A stretch of 31,551 nucleotides of DNA from Gammaproteobacteria bacterium. GTDB lineage: Bacteria; Pseudomonadota; Gammaproteobacteria; Steroidobacterales; Steroidobacteraceae. Positions 8,898 through 17,067 of this stretch are shown piece by piece. The stretch lies in contig JAQGOE010000150.1 in NCBI GenBank assembly GCA_028293725.1, positions 1-31,551 on the forward strand, written 5' to 3'. The position numbers were made by a program, and so were the translations under genes. Within the stretch, counting starts at the first letter, position 1. Each line of letters starts with the position of its first letter. A model generated the notes under the pieces. It was not told where the DNA came from, did no database searches, and saw nothing but the letters and a program-made list of their open reading frames with translations.

Positions 8898-9971
8898 TTA
8901 CTGCGCAGTGCCGCCGTTGTTCTGCTGTGGCGACCCGAGCGTGATGTGTTCGAAATCGCGCTGTGCGACCTTGGCGCCCGTCACCAATCGGACAAAGGCA
9001 ACAAAGGATTGCGGGTCGCTGGCGCGAAACATTCCGCTGATCCGCTGAGCCGCCAGGTCGGTGTCGAGCACCTGAATCTGGGTTCGATTGTAGAGATTGA
9101 AACGCCGCGCGATTTCCGCGATGGTTTCGTTCTCGAACACCAGTTGGCCGGTGGTCCAGCCTACTTCGGCTTCGCTTTGCACCTTGCGCACCGGCGTGGC
9201 GCGGCCCGCGGGTGAGATCGACACCTGCTCGTCCGCCCCCAGAGACAAAGCAGCGGCACCCGACTCGGTTGCCGAGTTTGCGGCATGAGGTGCCGACTGT
9301 TGGCTCACTGCCACGCGACCTTCGACCACCGTTACCGAGACACCGCGGTCGCCGCGCTCGACGTTGAAAACCGTGCCCACGGCGCGCACACGGGTCAGCG
9401 CAGCCTGTACGATAAAGGGACGGCTGGGATTTTTGGCGACATGAAACAACGCCTCACCGTGATTCAATGCCAAGAGGCGCTCGTGCGAGTGATAGCGCAC
9501 CACGAGCTCACTGCCCGGAGCCAGATCCACGACGCTACCGTCCGCGAGGGTCATCTCGCGCCGCTCTCCCAACTGGGTTGTGAGGACGGTCGGGCCGACC
9601 CATGTAAATATGAGGACTCCGAGTAGACACACGGCGGCCACTGCGCTTGCCAACAGCGACCCACCGCGCAGGTGGTGACGCCAAGGTCGGCGCGGCTGGC
9701 GAGCCTGCAGGCTCTCTAGCAGCCTGACGACTTTGTCGGAACGAGCGTCGTCGAGCGGCACGACGTGTTGCCAACCTTTCCAGGCCGCGAGGTTTCGTTG
9801 CACCTGGCAGGCCCACAACAGCTCCGAGATGTGCAATGGAGAGGCGCGCAGCCAGTCGACGAACTCCGCGCGCTGTGCCGTCGAAAGAACCTCGGACTGC
9901 AAGGTCAGAAGCCACTGCGCCGCTTGCTCGGCGATGCGTCGCCGGCTCTCGATTTGTGTGTCGGAGGTCAT
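8898..9971 (-). CDS. FecR-family anti-sigma factor (transmembrane sensor)
   Basis: 357 aa. The N-terminal cytoplasmic part (1-95) has the DUF4880-type helical motif (AAQWLLTLQS, AEFVDWLRASPLH) that binds the sigma factor. One transmembrane helix lies at about 104-126 (LLASAVAAVCLLGVLIFTW). The periplasmic FecR domain follows (GERREMTLADGSVVDLAPGS, FIVQAALTRVRAVGTVFNV), then a C-terminal domain (about 285-345) that should contact the STN domain of the partner receptor. The start codon overlaps the sigma stop as ATGA (9968-9971), indicating translational coupling. By analogy with FecR it holds or activates the ECF sigma factor until the receptor signals ligand binding. Confidence 0.92.
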   Translation of the reverse strand: MTSDTQIESRRRIAEQAAQWLLTLQSEVLSTAQRAEFVDWLRASPLHISELLWACQVQRNLAAWKGWQHVVPLDDARSDKVVRLLESLQARQPRRPWRHHLRGGSLLASAVAAVCLLGVLIFTWVGPTVLTTQLGERREMTLADGSVVDLAPGSELVVRYHSHERLLALNHGEALFHVAKNPSRPFIVQAALTRVRAVGTVFNVERGDRGVSVTVVEGRVAVSQQSAPHAANSATESGAAALSLGADEQVSISPAGRATPVRKVQSEAEVGWTTGQLVFENETIAEIARRFNLYNRTQIQVLDTDLAAQRISGMFRASDPQSFVAFVRLVTGAKVAQRDFEHITLGSPQQNNGGTAQ

Positions 9972-10519
9972 GTCGTTTTCCCGGAGGGCTGACGCTGCGA
10001 CTCACCAACCAGGCTGGGGTCCAGACTGATGCGCAGCGAGGCGTACGCTCGAGCGATGTCGCGTTTGACGATCTTGCGTGTCACTCCCAACCTGCGTGCG
10101 ATTTCCTCGTGCGGGACGTCTTCCGCGAAGTGCAGCCGCAGGATCTCCCTGGACCGGGGAGGCAGCCCGTTGACCGCGGCGTGCAAACGCTCGTCGAGCG
10201 CTTCACGCTCGACCTCGACCTCCGGCGATAGAGCGTCTACCAGCTCCGTGAGCCATTCCGAATGGTGCGGCATCCGCCGGCTGGAGCGCATCGCCCACTC
10301 AGCGGACACGTTGGACGCAATCTTGAAGAGGTAAGCCTGTGGATAATCAATGAGCTCCGAACGGTCATAGCGCAACACACGCAGAAACACCTCCTGTGCG
10401 ATGTCGTCGATATCGGCGGCGCAGCCGGCACGCTGGCGCGCCAGGAAACGGCGCAACGGTCGCTGCCAATCTCGAAACCAATTGCCAACCCTACTCGGCC
10501 CCCTGCCTTCCGTAGCCAC
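9968..10519 (-). CDS. ECF (FecI-like) RNA polymerase sigma factor
   Basis: 183 aa from a GTG start (10519) with SD AGGGGGG just upstream. Sigma region 2 covers about residues 14-80 (DIDDIAQEVFLRVLRYD, AYLFKIASNVSAEWA). Sigma region 4 covers about 112-165 (LPPRSREILRLHFAEDVPHE, IARRLGVTRKIVKRDIARAY). It is the first gene of the sigma/FecR/STN-receptor operon and overlaps fecR by 4 nt. Such factors normally transcribe the receptor operon when the receptor is loaded. Its target promoter cannot be recognised here; the upstream intergenic space also drives the divergent receptor at 10908. Confidence 0.92.
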   Translation of the reverse strand: MATEGRGPSRVGNWFRDWQRPLRRFLARQRAGCAADIDDIAQEVFLRVLRYDRSELIDYPQAYLFKIASNVSAEWAMRSSRRMPHHSEWLTELVDALSPEVEVEREALDERLHAAVNGLPPRSREILRLHFAEDVPHEEIARRLGVTRKIVKRDIARAYASLRISLDPSLVGESQRQPSGKTT

Positions 10520-10559
10520 TGGCCCCCCCTGTACGGACGCAAAAAAGGTCTATCGCTTA

Positions 10560-10569
10560 TAACCGGTTA
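10560..10569. promoter_or_regulatory. TAACCGGTTA palindrome, possible degenerate LacI-type operator
   Basis: A perfect 10-bp palindrome lies 41 nt upstream of the sigma factor start. Its centre resembles the core of LacI-family operators and the TGTAA-N4-TTACA sites elsewhere in this window, but the outer TG/CA bases are not conserved (TATAACCGGTTAAT). It could link the sigma operon to the LacI regulon or be chance. Confidence 0.3.
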
Positions 10570-10836
10570 ATGCCCCGGTATGGCCCCTCCCTGCGGTAAA
10601 AAAAGTCAGCGCCTTGCGTAGGGCATACGACTTTGATCGAAGAGGTCTTGCCTCTACGGTCGAGCGAGCTGGCCTTGCGCCGGCTGTCTCTCGATCCGCT
10701 CATCCGAATCAGAATCGACGCGGCGCCCTTGGGTGGCAGCAGCGCGCCGCTACAGCTCGTCGGAGTATCCGATTACAAGAAAGATCACGTGAAAATTCAT
10801 CTTGTAAAAGGCATTTGGGTCTGCGTATCCTATTTG

Positions 10837-10850
10837 TGTAATCGATTTCA
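10837..10850. promoter_or_regulatory. Operator-like palindrome upstream of TonB receptor 1 (one mismatch)
   Basis: TGTAATCGATTTCA differs at one base from a perfect TGTAATCGATTACA. It fits the TGTAA-N4-TTACA family found at four other promoter regions in the window and has the CG centre typical of LacI-family operators. It lies 57 nt before the receptor ATG, directly downstream of a possible -10 (TATCCT). Confidence 0.5.
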
Positions 10851-10907
10851 TAAAAGTCCAGTCCTCGCTACGACAATCCTTGGTCACATAAGAAGGGCGG
10901 TCTGCAA

Positions 10908-13166
10908 ATGAGCAGAGAAACAGGTCTCAAGACATACACGGCACTCGGGGTTTTGCTGGTGGGCACTGCGGGCACCCCCGTGGCGGCGTGGGCGCAGGCA
11001 CCGGCTCCGGGCGCCGACGCACAGGGCGCGAGTCCACAGCTGGAGGAAGTCATCGTGACGGCCGAGAAACGCGAAACGACGGCCAGTAAAACGCCGATCG
11101 CGATGGACGTCTTCAATGCTGAGCAGCTGCGGCAGCAAGGCATTCACGACATCCAATCGTTGTCGGAGGTCGACCCGGCGCTGCAGTTCGGCAACGGCGT
11201 CACGGCCAACTCCTTCCTCACCCTGCGCGGCGTCAGCAGCCGCGATACCTCGGAAATCGGCGATCCCGCGGTTCCAGTTGGTATCGACGGCTTTTTCATG
11301 GATCGCCTCTACAACCTCAGCCAGTCGACCTATGACCTCGATCGGGTCGAAGTGCTGCGCGGTCCGCAGGGCACCTTGTACGGCCGCAACGCCATCGGCG
11401 GCGTCGTGAACTTCTATACGAAAAAGCCAACCGACGCCTTCGAGGGTTATGCCTCCGTCGACTACGGCAACTACGATACGATCAACACGGAAGGGGCAGT
11501 CAATGTCCCCGTGAGCGACAAAGTCCAGATTCGCGCCGCCTGGGGCACGTTTTCGCATACCGGCTATTTCTCGCAACCGCAAGCCAATGCGCGCTATGGT
11601 GACGACGACTCGAAGTCCGCTCGCTTGTCGGTGGCGTTCGAGCCGTGGGATGGATTCACCGGGGTGATCTCCGGGCAGTATCTGAATGTCGGCGGCAATG
11701 GCCCGGGCTTCCAGCTCTATCCCTTCGTCTTCAACGCCGCCGGGACGGATATCTCGCACTACACGCCGCCCGGGATAGGCCCGCACAGCTCCTCTGGCCT
11801 GACCCCATTCTCGCTCAGCATCAAGGACTACCGGCTCCACTGGGAATTCACCCAGGCCCAGCTGCCCTGGGATATGACGCTCACCTACCTGGGCGGCTAT
11901 GACGCTACGACCTTCAAGCAGTTCGAGGATCTCGACAACCTGGCTACCGAAAAGCGGGCCAATTTCGGCGGCGAGAACGACCCCAAGACGCAAAATCAGG
12001 AGCTGCGGATCGCCTCCGCCGCCAACCAGAGACTGACGTGGCAGGGTGGGCTTTTCTATTTCAGGGAAACCAACTCCATCGACGGCGCATACTCGGTCGC
12101 GGGGCCCGGCGGGACACTGGTGCCGGCCTACGTGTTTCCGTATCCGAGTGTGACATCCGACTCGTATGCGGCTTACGGACAGGCAGGGTTCAAGATCGTC
12201 CCCGACCTCAACTTGTCACTGGGTGCCCGCGAGACGTACGACGACAAGAGTCGTGTCGGAACGGCTTATCTGACGCCGGCTTTTGTCGGCGGGACCGGAA
12301 CGACCCCGATTGCATACATCCCCGAAGGTGGCAGCGGACACTGGAAAAAATTTACCTGGCATGCAGGCCTCGAGTGGACGCCGACCAGCACCACGCTGGC
12401 CTACGGCAAGGTCGACACGGGCTACAAGGCGGGCGGGTTCAACTCGACCGGAACCAGCTCCTCGGTTCCCTATGGCCCGGAAACGGCCACCAACTACGAG
12501 CTCGGCCTCAAGCAGGCACTGTTCGACAACAGGGTAAGGGTGAGCGGCGCGGCCTTCTACGAGGACTACAAAGGCTACCAGGCGAGTCTCGGCACCTGCC
12601 CGACCTGCAATAACAGCGTCGGTGGCATCCAGAACGCCGGCGCTGCGGTGCTGAAAGGCGTGGAGGGGGATATCACCGCCCTGGTCAACCCGCTCGGCAA
12701 GTTCAACTTGTCGGCCGATTATCTGTCCGCGGTCTTCAAGAAGTTCGACGCAACGCTGCAGGAATATGCAGCGAACGGGTCCTCGACCACGATCCCGTAC
12801 AACCTCGCGGGCTATACGCTGATCCAGGCGCCACACTGGAGTCTCGGCGCGGGCTTCGAGCATAACTGGATTCTGCCGGCCGACGCGGGCTTGACGGCTC
12901 GCATCCAGACGAGCTTGAGAACCGCGCAGTATTTCAGCAATTACGATTTCGCCGACAGCCGGCAGGGCACTTACACCGTCAGCGACGCTCTGCTCGTCTA
13001 TACGGCTCCGAACGACCGCTACGAGGTTCAGGCCTACGTGCACAATCTCGAGAACTCAACCTACCTGACTTATGCTGCCGAAACAGGTACCGCGCATGGC
13101 TATGAATATTCATTCGGTGCACCGCGGACATTTGGAGCCAAGCTGACTGTTAGATTTAAGGATTGA
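10908..13166 (+). CDS. TonB-dependent outer-membrane receptor 1
   Basis: 752 aa. A signal peptide ends near AWAQA (about residue 30). The TonB box-like EEVIVTAEKRE is followed by the plug (IAMDVFNAEQLRQQGIHDI, VEVLRGPQGTLYGRNAIGG) and a beta-barrel ending in the aromatic-basic KLTVRFKD. It has no STN domain, so it is a plain transporter. It is closely paralogous and colinear with the receptor at 21804: shared GVSSRD, EIGDPAVPVGIDGFF, GYKAGGFNSTGT and DYKGYQASL, and both have a CPTC pair in the barrel (C564, C567 here). An operator-like site upstream and the GH106 gene converging downstream suggest import of a glycosylated compound. The exact substrate cannot be deduced. Confidence 0.92.
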   Translation: MSRETGLKTYTALGVLLVGTAGTPVAAWAQAPAPGADAQGASPQLEEVIVTAEKRETTASKTPIAMDVFNAEQLRQQGIHDIQSLSEVDPALQFGNGVTANSFLTLRGVSSRDTSEIGDPAVPVGIDGFFMDRLYNLSQSTYDLDRVEVLRGPQGTLYGRNAIGGVVNFYTKKPTDAFEGYASVDYGNYDTINTEGAVNVPVSDKVQIRAAWGTFSHTGYFSQPQANARYGDDDSKSARLSVAFEPWDGFTGVISGQYLNVGGNGPGFQLYPFVFNAAGTDISHYTPPGIGPHSSSGLTPFSLSIKDYRLHWEFTQAQLPWDMTLTYLGGYDATTFKQFEDLDNLATEKRANFGGENDPKTQNQELRIASAANQRLTWQGGLFYFRETNSIDGAYSVAGPGGTLVPAYVFPYPSVTSDSYAAYGQAGFKIVPDLNLSLGARETYDDKSRVGTAYLTPAFVGGTGTTPIAYIPEGGSGHWKKFTWHAGLEWTPTSTTLAYGKVDTGYKAGGFNSTGTSSSVPYGPETATNYELGLKQALFDNRVRVSGAAFYEDYKGYQASLGTCPTCNNSVGGIQNAGAAVLKGVEGDITALVNPLGKFNLSADYLSAVFKKFDATLQEYAANGSSTTIPYNLAGYTLIQAPHWSLGAGFEHNWILPADAGLTARIQTSLRTAQYFSNYDFADSRQGTYTVSDALLVYTAPNDRYEVQAYVHNLENSTYLTYAAETGTAHGYEYSFGAPRTFGAKLTVRFKD

Positions 13167-13228
13167 GATAGACGGATGGGCGCCTTGCGAGGGCGTGTGA
13201 CCGGCGGGTCATTGTCACGGTCGATCCG

Positions 13229-16200
13229 TCAGCGGTAGCCCACTGTGACCTGGCGGCGCGCACGAAGGGTAACGGGGCCCAGCAGTCCGGACGGGAGCAA
13301 GTTGTCCTTTGCCGTCCATAACCTCCAGGTAGCAAAGGTGTAGCGGCCCGTCGGGCTCTGCTGTCCCTTCAGCAGCCAGTCGGGCCAACGTGACAGTTTC
13401 TCGCCGAAGCCGACGATACCGTTGAAATCGGCGGAGACCCATTCCGCATCCGGTGGAAGTTGTTCGTCACCCACGAGCCGATTGGGCCAGAGATTGGTGA
13501 CCTCGATCTCCAACTGGTTATGGCCGGATTTGAGTACGCCGGTCGCGTCGACGAGAAAGGGTGCCTTCCAGACAATGCCGAGATCGTGCCCATTGATCCG
13601 TACGCGCGCCATTACCTCGACCTGGCCGAGATCGAGAATCGGTGCGATGTCGGACGCGAGCATGGCCGGCGGGACGAAAAGCTCGGCCCGATAAACGGCC
13701 GTGCCGGAGAAATAGCGGATGCCAGGATCGTCATGCTCGGTCCAGGAGGCAAGCCGCGCAAAGGTGGCGTGATCCGGGGCGCCCCAGCCGGAAGCGAAAC
13801 GCACCTCCCATGGACCGCTCGCGGCCACCGGCGGCGGTGGCTCCGACACCAACAGCGGCAGGGTCGTCCCACTCGCCAGGTGAAGCACGAAGCGGCCCGG
13901 CGTCATGGTGCGCGCCTGCAGGCGGCCTGCCACCTCGCAAAGCGAGAGGTCAGTGGGCGGACTCGCGTCGCTGTCGATCGCCAGCACCCGTCTGCGTGAG
14001 GCGCTCGTACTGACCGGGAATACCACGAAAACGGATTCGTGCGCTTCGAGGCGCAGGGGCAGGCGAGTCACACCGTCTGTGCCGTCATACTGCGCGGGAA
14101 AGGTGATCGCGCCGGTCTCGGGATGCCAGATCTCGGGACGCCGTCCACTGACACGGAAGGAGCAGGGGGTGACGAGCGCGCGATTCTGTTTGTTAGCGAC
14201 AAAGTAAATGTCGCTGCCATCGTCGAGTCTGCGATGGACATAGCGGAATGGCCTTGCCTCGCCACAGGCGAAATCCGGCGCGATACCCAACCTGGCCAGC
14301 ATGTCCTCGGGTCCGACACCCCAAACCACCCGGCCTCGGCCGACGCGCCGGTCGATCGGTGCGCCCGGTGCCAGTGTTCCCCACAGGTGTTGACTCAGTG
14401 CCCGCACCTCTGCGTCGCAATCCGGATATCCCGCAAGGCTCGGCGAGCGATCCGGTGGCCGGCCCAGCACCAACATGCCTTGCTCCACCAACGCGGCGAT
14501 ACGGCTCAGGAGACGCGGCGTCATCGTCCCGGCGCCCGGCATCTCGCCGGCCGGATCGGGCAGCACCAGGGCGCGATAGCGCTTGCCGTCGGGTAGCGCG
14601 ATCTCACCCTCGACAATCGAAACACGGGTGAATAGCGCGTCCGGCGGACAGCCGTCGACATTGTATCCCGGCGTGTCGGGGGGCTGTGCGTCACGGATGT
14701 TGACCTCAGGCGCCACGAAGCGCATGGGTGCGCCCTCCGGCGTGAGGTAGAGCAGGTCGGCGACCGGCATGCCCTGGCGCAACATGTGTTGGCAGCGGGC
14801 CAGGTAGAGGTGCCAGGGACCGCTCAACTCCCACCAGGTCTGCGTGCGCTCATAATGTGTGCCCCAGGCACCCATGGTCATGCCCGGCCGGCGGTTTGGC
14901 CACGGCTGCAGCGCGTAGCGATGGAAGATGAAGTGGTTGACCCCCGCCGTGAACGCCCAGTCGCCCAACGGTTTCAGCGCGGCGGGATGCGCTTGCCATT
15001 TCTCCTTTGGCATGGCGGTAAAGGCTTCGGCGGCAACCACGCGTTTGCCATAAACATGCGCGGCCGAGGTCATTGCCGCGGTCCAGTCCCACGAGCGGTA
15101 GATACCCCCGAAGAAATCATCGCCATACCAGAACTCGGTTTGCGGAACGTCCGCCTGGGCGCCGTAACGAATCTGTTCCGTAGGGTCGGCGTCGTAGCCT
15201 TCAATGGAAAGATCGAGGCCCATTTCATGGCAGAGGCGGCGGGCCTCGGCGGCGTAGTTGTCAACCATGAGATCGGAAATAGTCTGGCGCATATCCCACA
15301 GGAAGCGCTCTGTCACGGCGGCATGGCCAATGACCCGGCCGCTCAGCGCCGGCAGCCAGTGCAACAGGTCATAGCCGCGTCTCGTCCGGAATTCGTCGCG
15401 AAACAGCGCGGTCCAATTCTGGTCACCCACCTCCCAACTGTCGATGTGAGTGGCCAGAAAGGTGTTGCCCACCAGCTCGCGTGCACGCTCGGCCAGCTTC
15501 CCAATGAAGGCGTCCAGATGCACCTTGATCGCCTGCTTGCTGAGCTTGTCGCATTCCAGCCCCTGGCCGCTGGCTGAAGCGGGGTGGTTGTCAACGCCCG
15601 TCGAGGTGTGGCCGATGCGCATGACCGTCCAGCGCCCGTCGGGTACCTGCCAACGAAGCTGCCCACCGATGAAATGCGCGGAGACATCGACAATGGCCGC
15701 CGGGTCGACTGTGCGGGCGGGCCCTACAGGCTTGGGATCGACCGGCAGCGGCGGTACGCCCCGCTCGGGCATGCGGCTGCGGTCGATGGTTTTATAACCT
15801 GCCTTGTAGCTGATGTCTGGAAGGCGATAGCTGTCGTCGGCTGGTGTGGGGAAAGCGAGGACGACGATGTCCCGGTAGAAGTCGCGCTTGGTTTCGGGCG
15901 TGGCGAGGGCGATGTCGGTAGTGCCACCCTCGACCTGCGTCTCGGTCCACACGACCTTCTGCATCGACAGTTCGGGCGTGATCCAAGGACCGGCGCTACC
16001 GGTCCAGCCGTCATCGTCGCTCATCTCGACCGTGAGACCGAGCCGCCTCGCTTCGAGCAGCGAGAATTCAAACATGTCGTGCCAGGCGTCGGTGCCGAAT
16101 TGTGCTGGGCCGGCGGGGACCCCGGGATCCACATCCATGATCTGCACACCGCCGATGCCGACGCGATGCATCGCCTCGAGATCCGCCGTGATGGCCTCCC

Positions 16201-16384
16201 GCGAGACGTTGCCATTGATCCAGAACCAGAGGACCCAGGGCCGCGCGCTGCCCGGCGGCGAACTGAAACTCTTCGCAAGCGTCCCGGTGTCGGCGAACAG
16301 CAGATCCTTGGCGCGGGCGCGCAAGGCTGGCACGCCGGCCGCGATGGCGCCCAATGCCGTGAGAAAGAGTCGGCGATCAATCAC
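13229..16384 (-). CDS. Tat-exported GH106-family alpha-L-rhamnosidase
   Basis: 1051 aa. A twin-arginine signal (DRRLFL, then a hydrophobic stretch ending near ARA, residue 25) targets it to the periplasm. The early block RPWVLWFWINGNVSREAI and EAMHRVGIGGVQIMDVDPG, then TVEMSDDDGWTGSAGPWI, is characteristic of glycoside hydrolase family 106, whose characterised members release terminal L-rhamnose from plant glycosides and pectic rhamnogalacturonan. Acidic residues in the (beta/alpha)8 core (HIDSWEVGDQNW, LDLSIEGYDADPTEQ) are candidates for catalysis. The last ~170 residues (about 880-1000) form a GH2-like jelly-roll (RVRINGHDLGIVWKAPF, NQLEIEVTNLWPNRL). The start is GTG 16384 with no purine-rich SD (C-run instead), yet the Tat motif begins there, so leaderless translation is possible. 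It converges with receptor 1 and diverges from the MarR gene. Confidence 0.88.
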   Translation of the reverse strand: MIDRRLFLTALGAIAAGVPALRARAKDLLFADTGTLAKSFSSPPGSARPWVLWFWINGNVSREAITADLEAMHRVGIGGVQIMDVDPGVPAGPAQFGTDAWHDMFEFSLLEARRLGLTVEMSDDDGWTGSAGPWITPELSMQKVVWTETQVEGGTTDIALATPETKRDFYRDIVVLAFPTPADDSYRLPDISYKAGYKTIDRSRMPERGVPPLPVDPKPVGPARTVDPAAIVDVSAHFIGGQLRWQVPDGRWTVMRIGHTSTGVDNHPASASGQGLECDKLSKQAIKVHLDAFIGKLAERARELVGNTFLATHIDSWEVGDQNWTALFRDEFRTRRGYDLLHWLPALSGRVIGHAAVTERFLWDMRQTISDLMVDNYAAEARRLCHEMGLDLSIEGYDADPTEQIRYGAQADVPQTEFWYGDDFFGGIYRSWDWTAAMTSAAHVYGKRVVAAEAFTAMPKEKWQAHPAALKPLGDWAFTAGVNHFIFHRYALQPWPNRRPGMTMGAWGTHYERTQTWWELSGPWHLYLARCQHMLRQGMPVADLLYLTPEGAPMRFVAPEVNIRDAQPPDTPGYNVDGCPPDALFTRVSIVEGEIALPDGKRYRALVLPDPAGEMPGAGTMTPRLLSRIAALVEQGMLVLGRPPDRSPSLAGYPDCDAEVRALSQHLWGTLAPGAPIDRRVGRGRVVWGVGPEDMLARLGIAPDFACGEARPFRYVHRRLDDGSDIYFVANKQNRALVTPCSFRVSGRRPEIWHPETGAITFPAQYDGTDGVTRLPLRLEAHESVFVVFPVSTSASRRRVLAIDSDASPPTDLSLCEVAGRLQARTMTPGRFVLHLASGTTLPLLVSEPPPPVAASGPWEVRFASGWGAPDHATFARLASWTEHDDPGIRYFSGTAVYRAELFVPPAMLASDIAPILDLGQVEVMARVRINGHDLGIVWKAPFLVDATGVLKSGHNQLEIEVTNLWPNRLVGDEQLPPDAEWVSADFNGIVGFGEKLSRWPDWLLKGQQSPTGRYTFATWRLWTAKDNLLPSGLLGPVTLRARRQVTVGYR

Positions 16385-16421
16385 GGGGGGATCTAAAAAT
16401 GATATCCGGGAAGAGCGGGCA

Positions 16422-16435
16422 TGTTACCGATTACA
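16422..16435. promoter_or_regulatory. Operator-like palindrome upstream of the GH106 gene
   Basis: TGTTACCGATTACA lies within a longer imperfect dyad (CATGTTACCGATTACATG, 16420-16437; seven of nine pairs symmetric) with a CG centre. It sits about 38-51 nt upstream of the GH106 GTG, just upstream of a possible -10 (TATCAT on the minus strand, 16399-16404). It matches the TGTAA-N4-TTACA family with one arm mismatch. Confidence 0.5.
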
Positions 16436-16486
16436 TGGCCGCACGCAATGGGCGCTCGCCCGAGGCTGACATTGAAAATGCTACAC

Positions 16487-16500
16487 TGTAATGGATTACC
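16487..16500. promoter_or_regulatory. GTAAT-GG-ATTAC palindrome upstream of the MarR gene
   Basis: TGTAATGGATTACC holds perfect 5-bp arms (GTAAT / ATTAC, 16488-16499) and starts at the end of a possible -10 (TACACT, 16482-16487), 28 nt before the MarR ATG. It fits the TGTAA-N4-TTACA arms but lacks the CG centre. It could be a further LacI-regulon site or the autoregulatory operator of the MarR protein, which usually binds short AT-rich dyads. Confidence 0.5.
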
Positions 16501-16527
16501 GTATGAGGCATCCGGGCGGAGGAAACC

Positions 16528-17016
16528 ATGACTGAAGGCCGCAGGACGGCGAGCTGGCGCAGGGCCGATCCGGTCGATCCGGACTTCGAGATCGCAGAGT
16601 CCCCTTTCTATTGGTTGGCGCGCGTCGACGGCCGTTACACCCTCAGAATGGATGCCCTATTGAAGCGGATCGGAATGGATGTTCCACGTTGGCGTGTCTT
16701 GATGCTGCTGACTGAGCACGATCGTGCCAGTATCAGCGAGCTCGCCGAGCACGCCATCATCAGGATGTCGACCATGACCAAGATCGTCCACCGGATGAAA
16801 GCGGACGGATATGTCGATACCCGGGTATCGGCGACCGATGGCCGAGTGACCGAAGTCCTGCTGCTGCCCAAGGGCAGGCAATCCGTCAAACAGGTGCGTG
16901 CACAAGCCGGGCGGGTTTTTCAACAGGCGTTCTACAACTTGAACGATTCGCAGCTCGTCGGCCTGAACGAGGTGCTGCGACAGATCTTTCACAATCTGGA
17001 GAATGCGGGCGGCTGA
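16528..17016 (+). CDS. MarR-family transcriptional regulator
   Basis: 162 aa with a very good SD (GGAGGAAACC) before ATG 16528. The winged helix-turn-helix spans about residues 45-115: VPRWRVLMLLTEHDRASISELAEHAII (dimer and helix 2), RMSTMTKIVHRMKADGYV (recognition helix) and a wing with ATDGRVTEVLLLPKG. MarR proteins are dimeric sensors of small phenolics and other aromatic ligands, often controlling their catabolism or efflux. Its place between a rhamnosidase and a LacI regulator, inside a locus with a Rieske oxygenase, suggests it senses the aglycone or a CoA-ester intermediate. That is inference. A dyad at 16488-16499 may mediate autoregulation. It converges with the LacI gene (51-bp gap). 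Confidence 0.9.
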   Translation: MTEGRRTASWRRADPVDPDFEIAESPFYWLARVDGRYTLRMDALLKRIGMDVPRWRVLMLLTEHDRASISELAEHAIIRMSTMTKIVHRMKADGYVDTRVSATDGRVTEVLLLPKGRQSVKQVRAQAGRVFQQAFYNLNDSQLVGLNEVLRQIFHNLENAGG

Positions 17017-17067
17017 AGCAGCGGTTGGAAAGCAGCAGGTGCGGCGGCAAGGCCGCTGCAGCGAGTC

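Larger units (their letters stand above)
10520..10907. other. 388-bp divergent regulatory region between the ECF sigma gene and TonB receptor 1
   Basis: No convincing gene lies here; the short ORFs start at TTG or ATG without SD and match nothing recognisable. Near the sigma end is the perfect palindrome TAACCGGTTA (10560-10569). Near the receptor end is a possible promoter (TTGTAA 10802-10807, 18-nt spacer, TATCCT 10826-10831). An operator-like TGTAATCGATTTCA (10837-10850) begins a few bases after that -10, where a repressor would block initiation. The receptor's SD (AAGAAGGGCGG) ends about 7 nt before ATG 10908. Confidence 0.5.

Noticed and set aside
10614..10911. Short + strand frames (75 and 92 aa) before receptor 1
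   Set aside because: No SD, no recognisable motif, and they run through the probable promoter and operator of receptor 1.
13167..13228. Possible terminator in the convergent gap between receptor 1 and GH106 (GTGAC/GTCAC and CGCC/GGCG repeats)
   Set aside because: The repeats are short, interleaved and without a T-tract on either strand; not convincing as a terminator.
14786..15577. 263-aa + strand frame inside the GH106 gene
   Set aside because: Antisense to conserved GH106 motifs and without similarity to any family I recognise.
17041..17056. GCGGC-N6-GCCGC hairpin between the MarR and LacI genes
   Set aside because: Only a 5-bp stem with no T-tract; could be a weak bidirectional terminator but is common in such GC-rich sequence.
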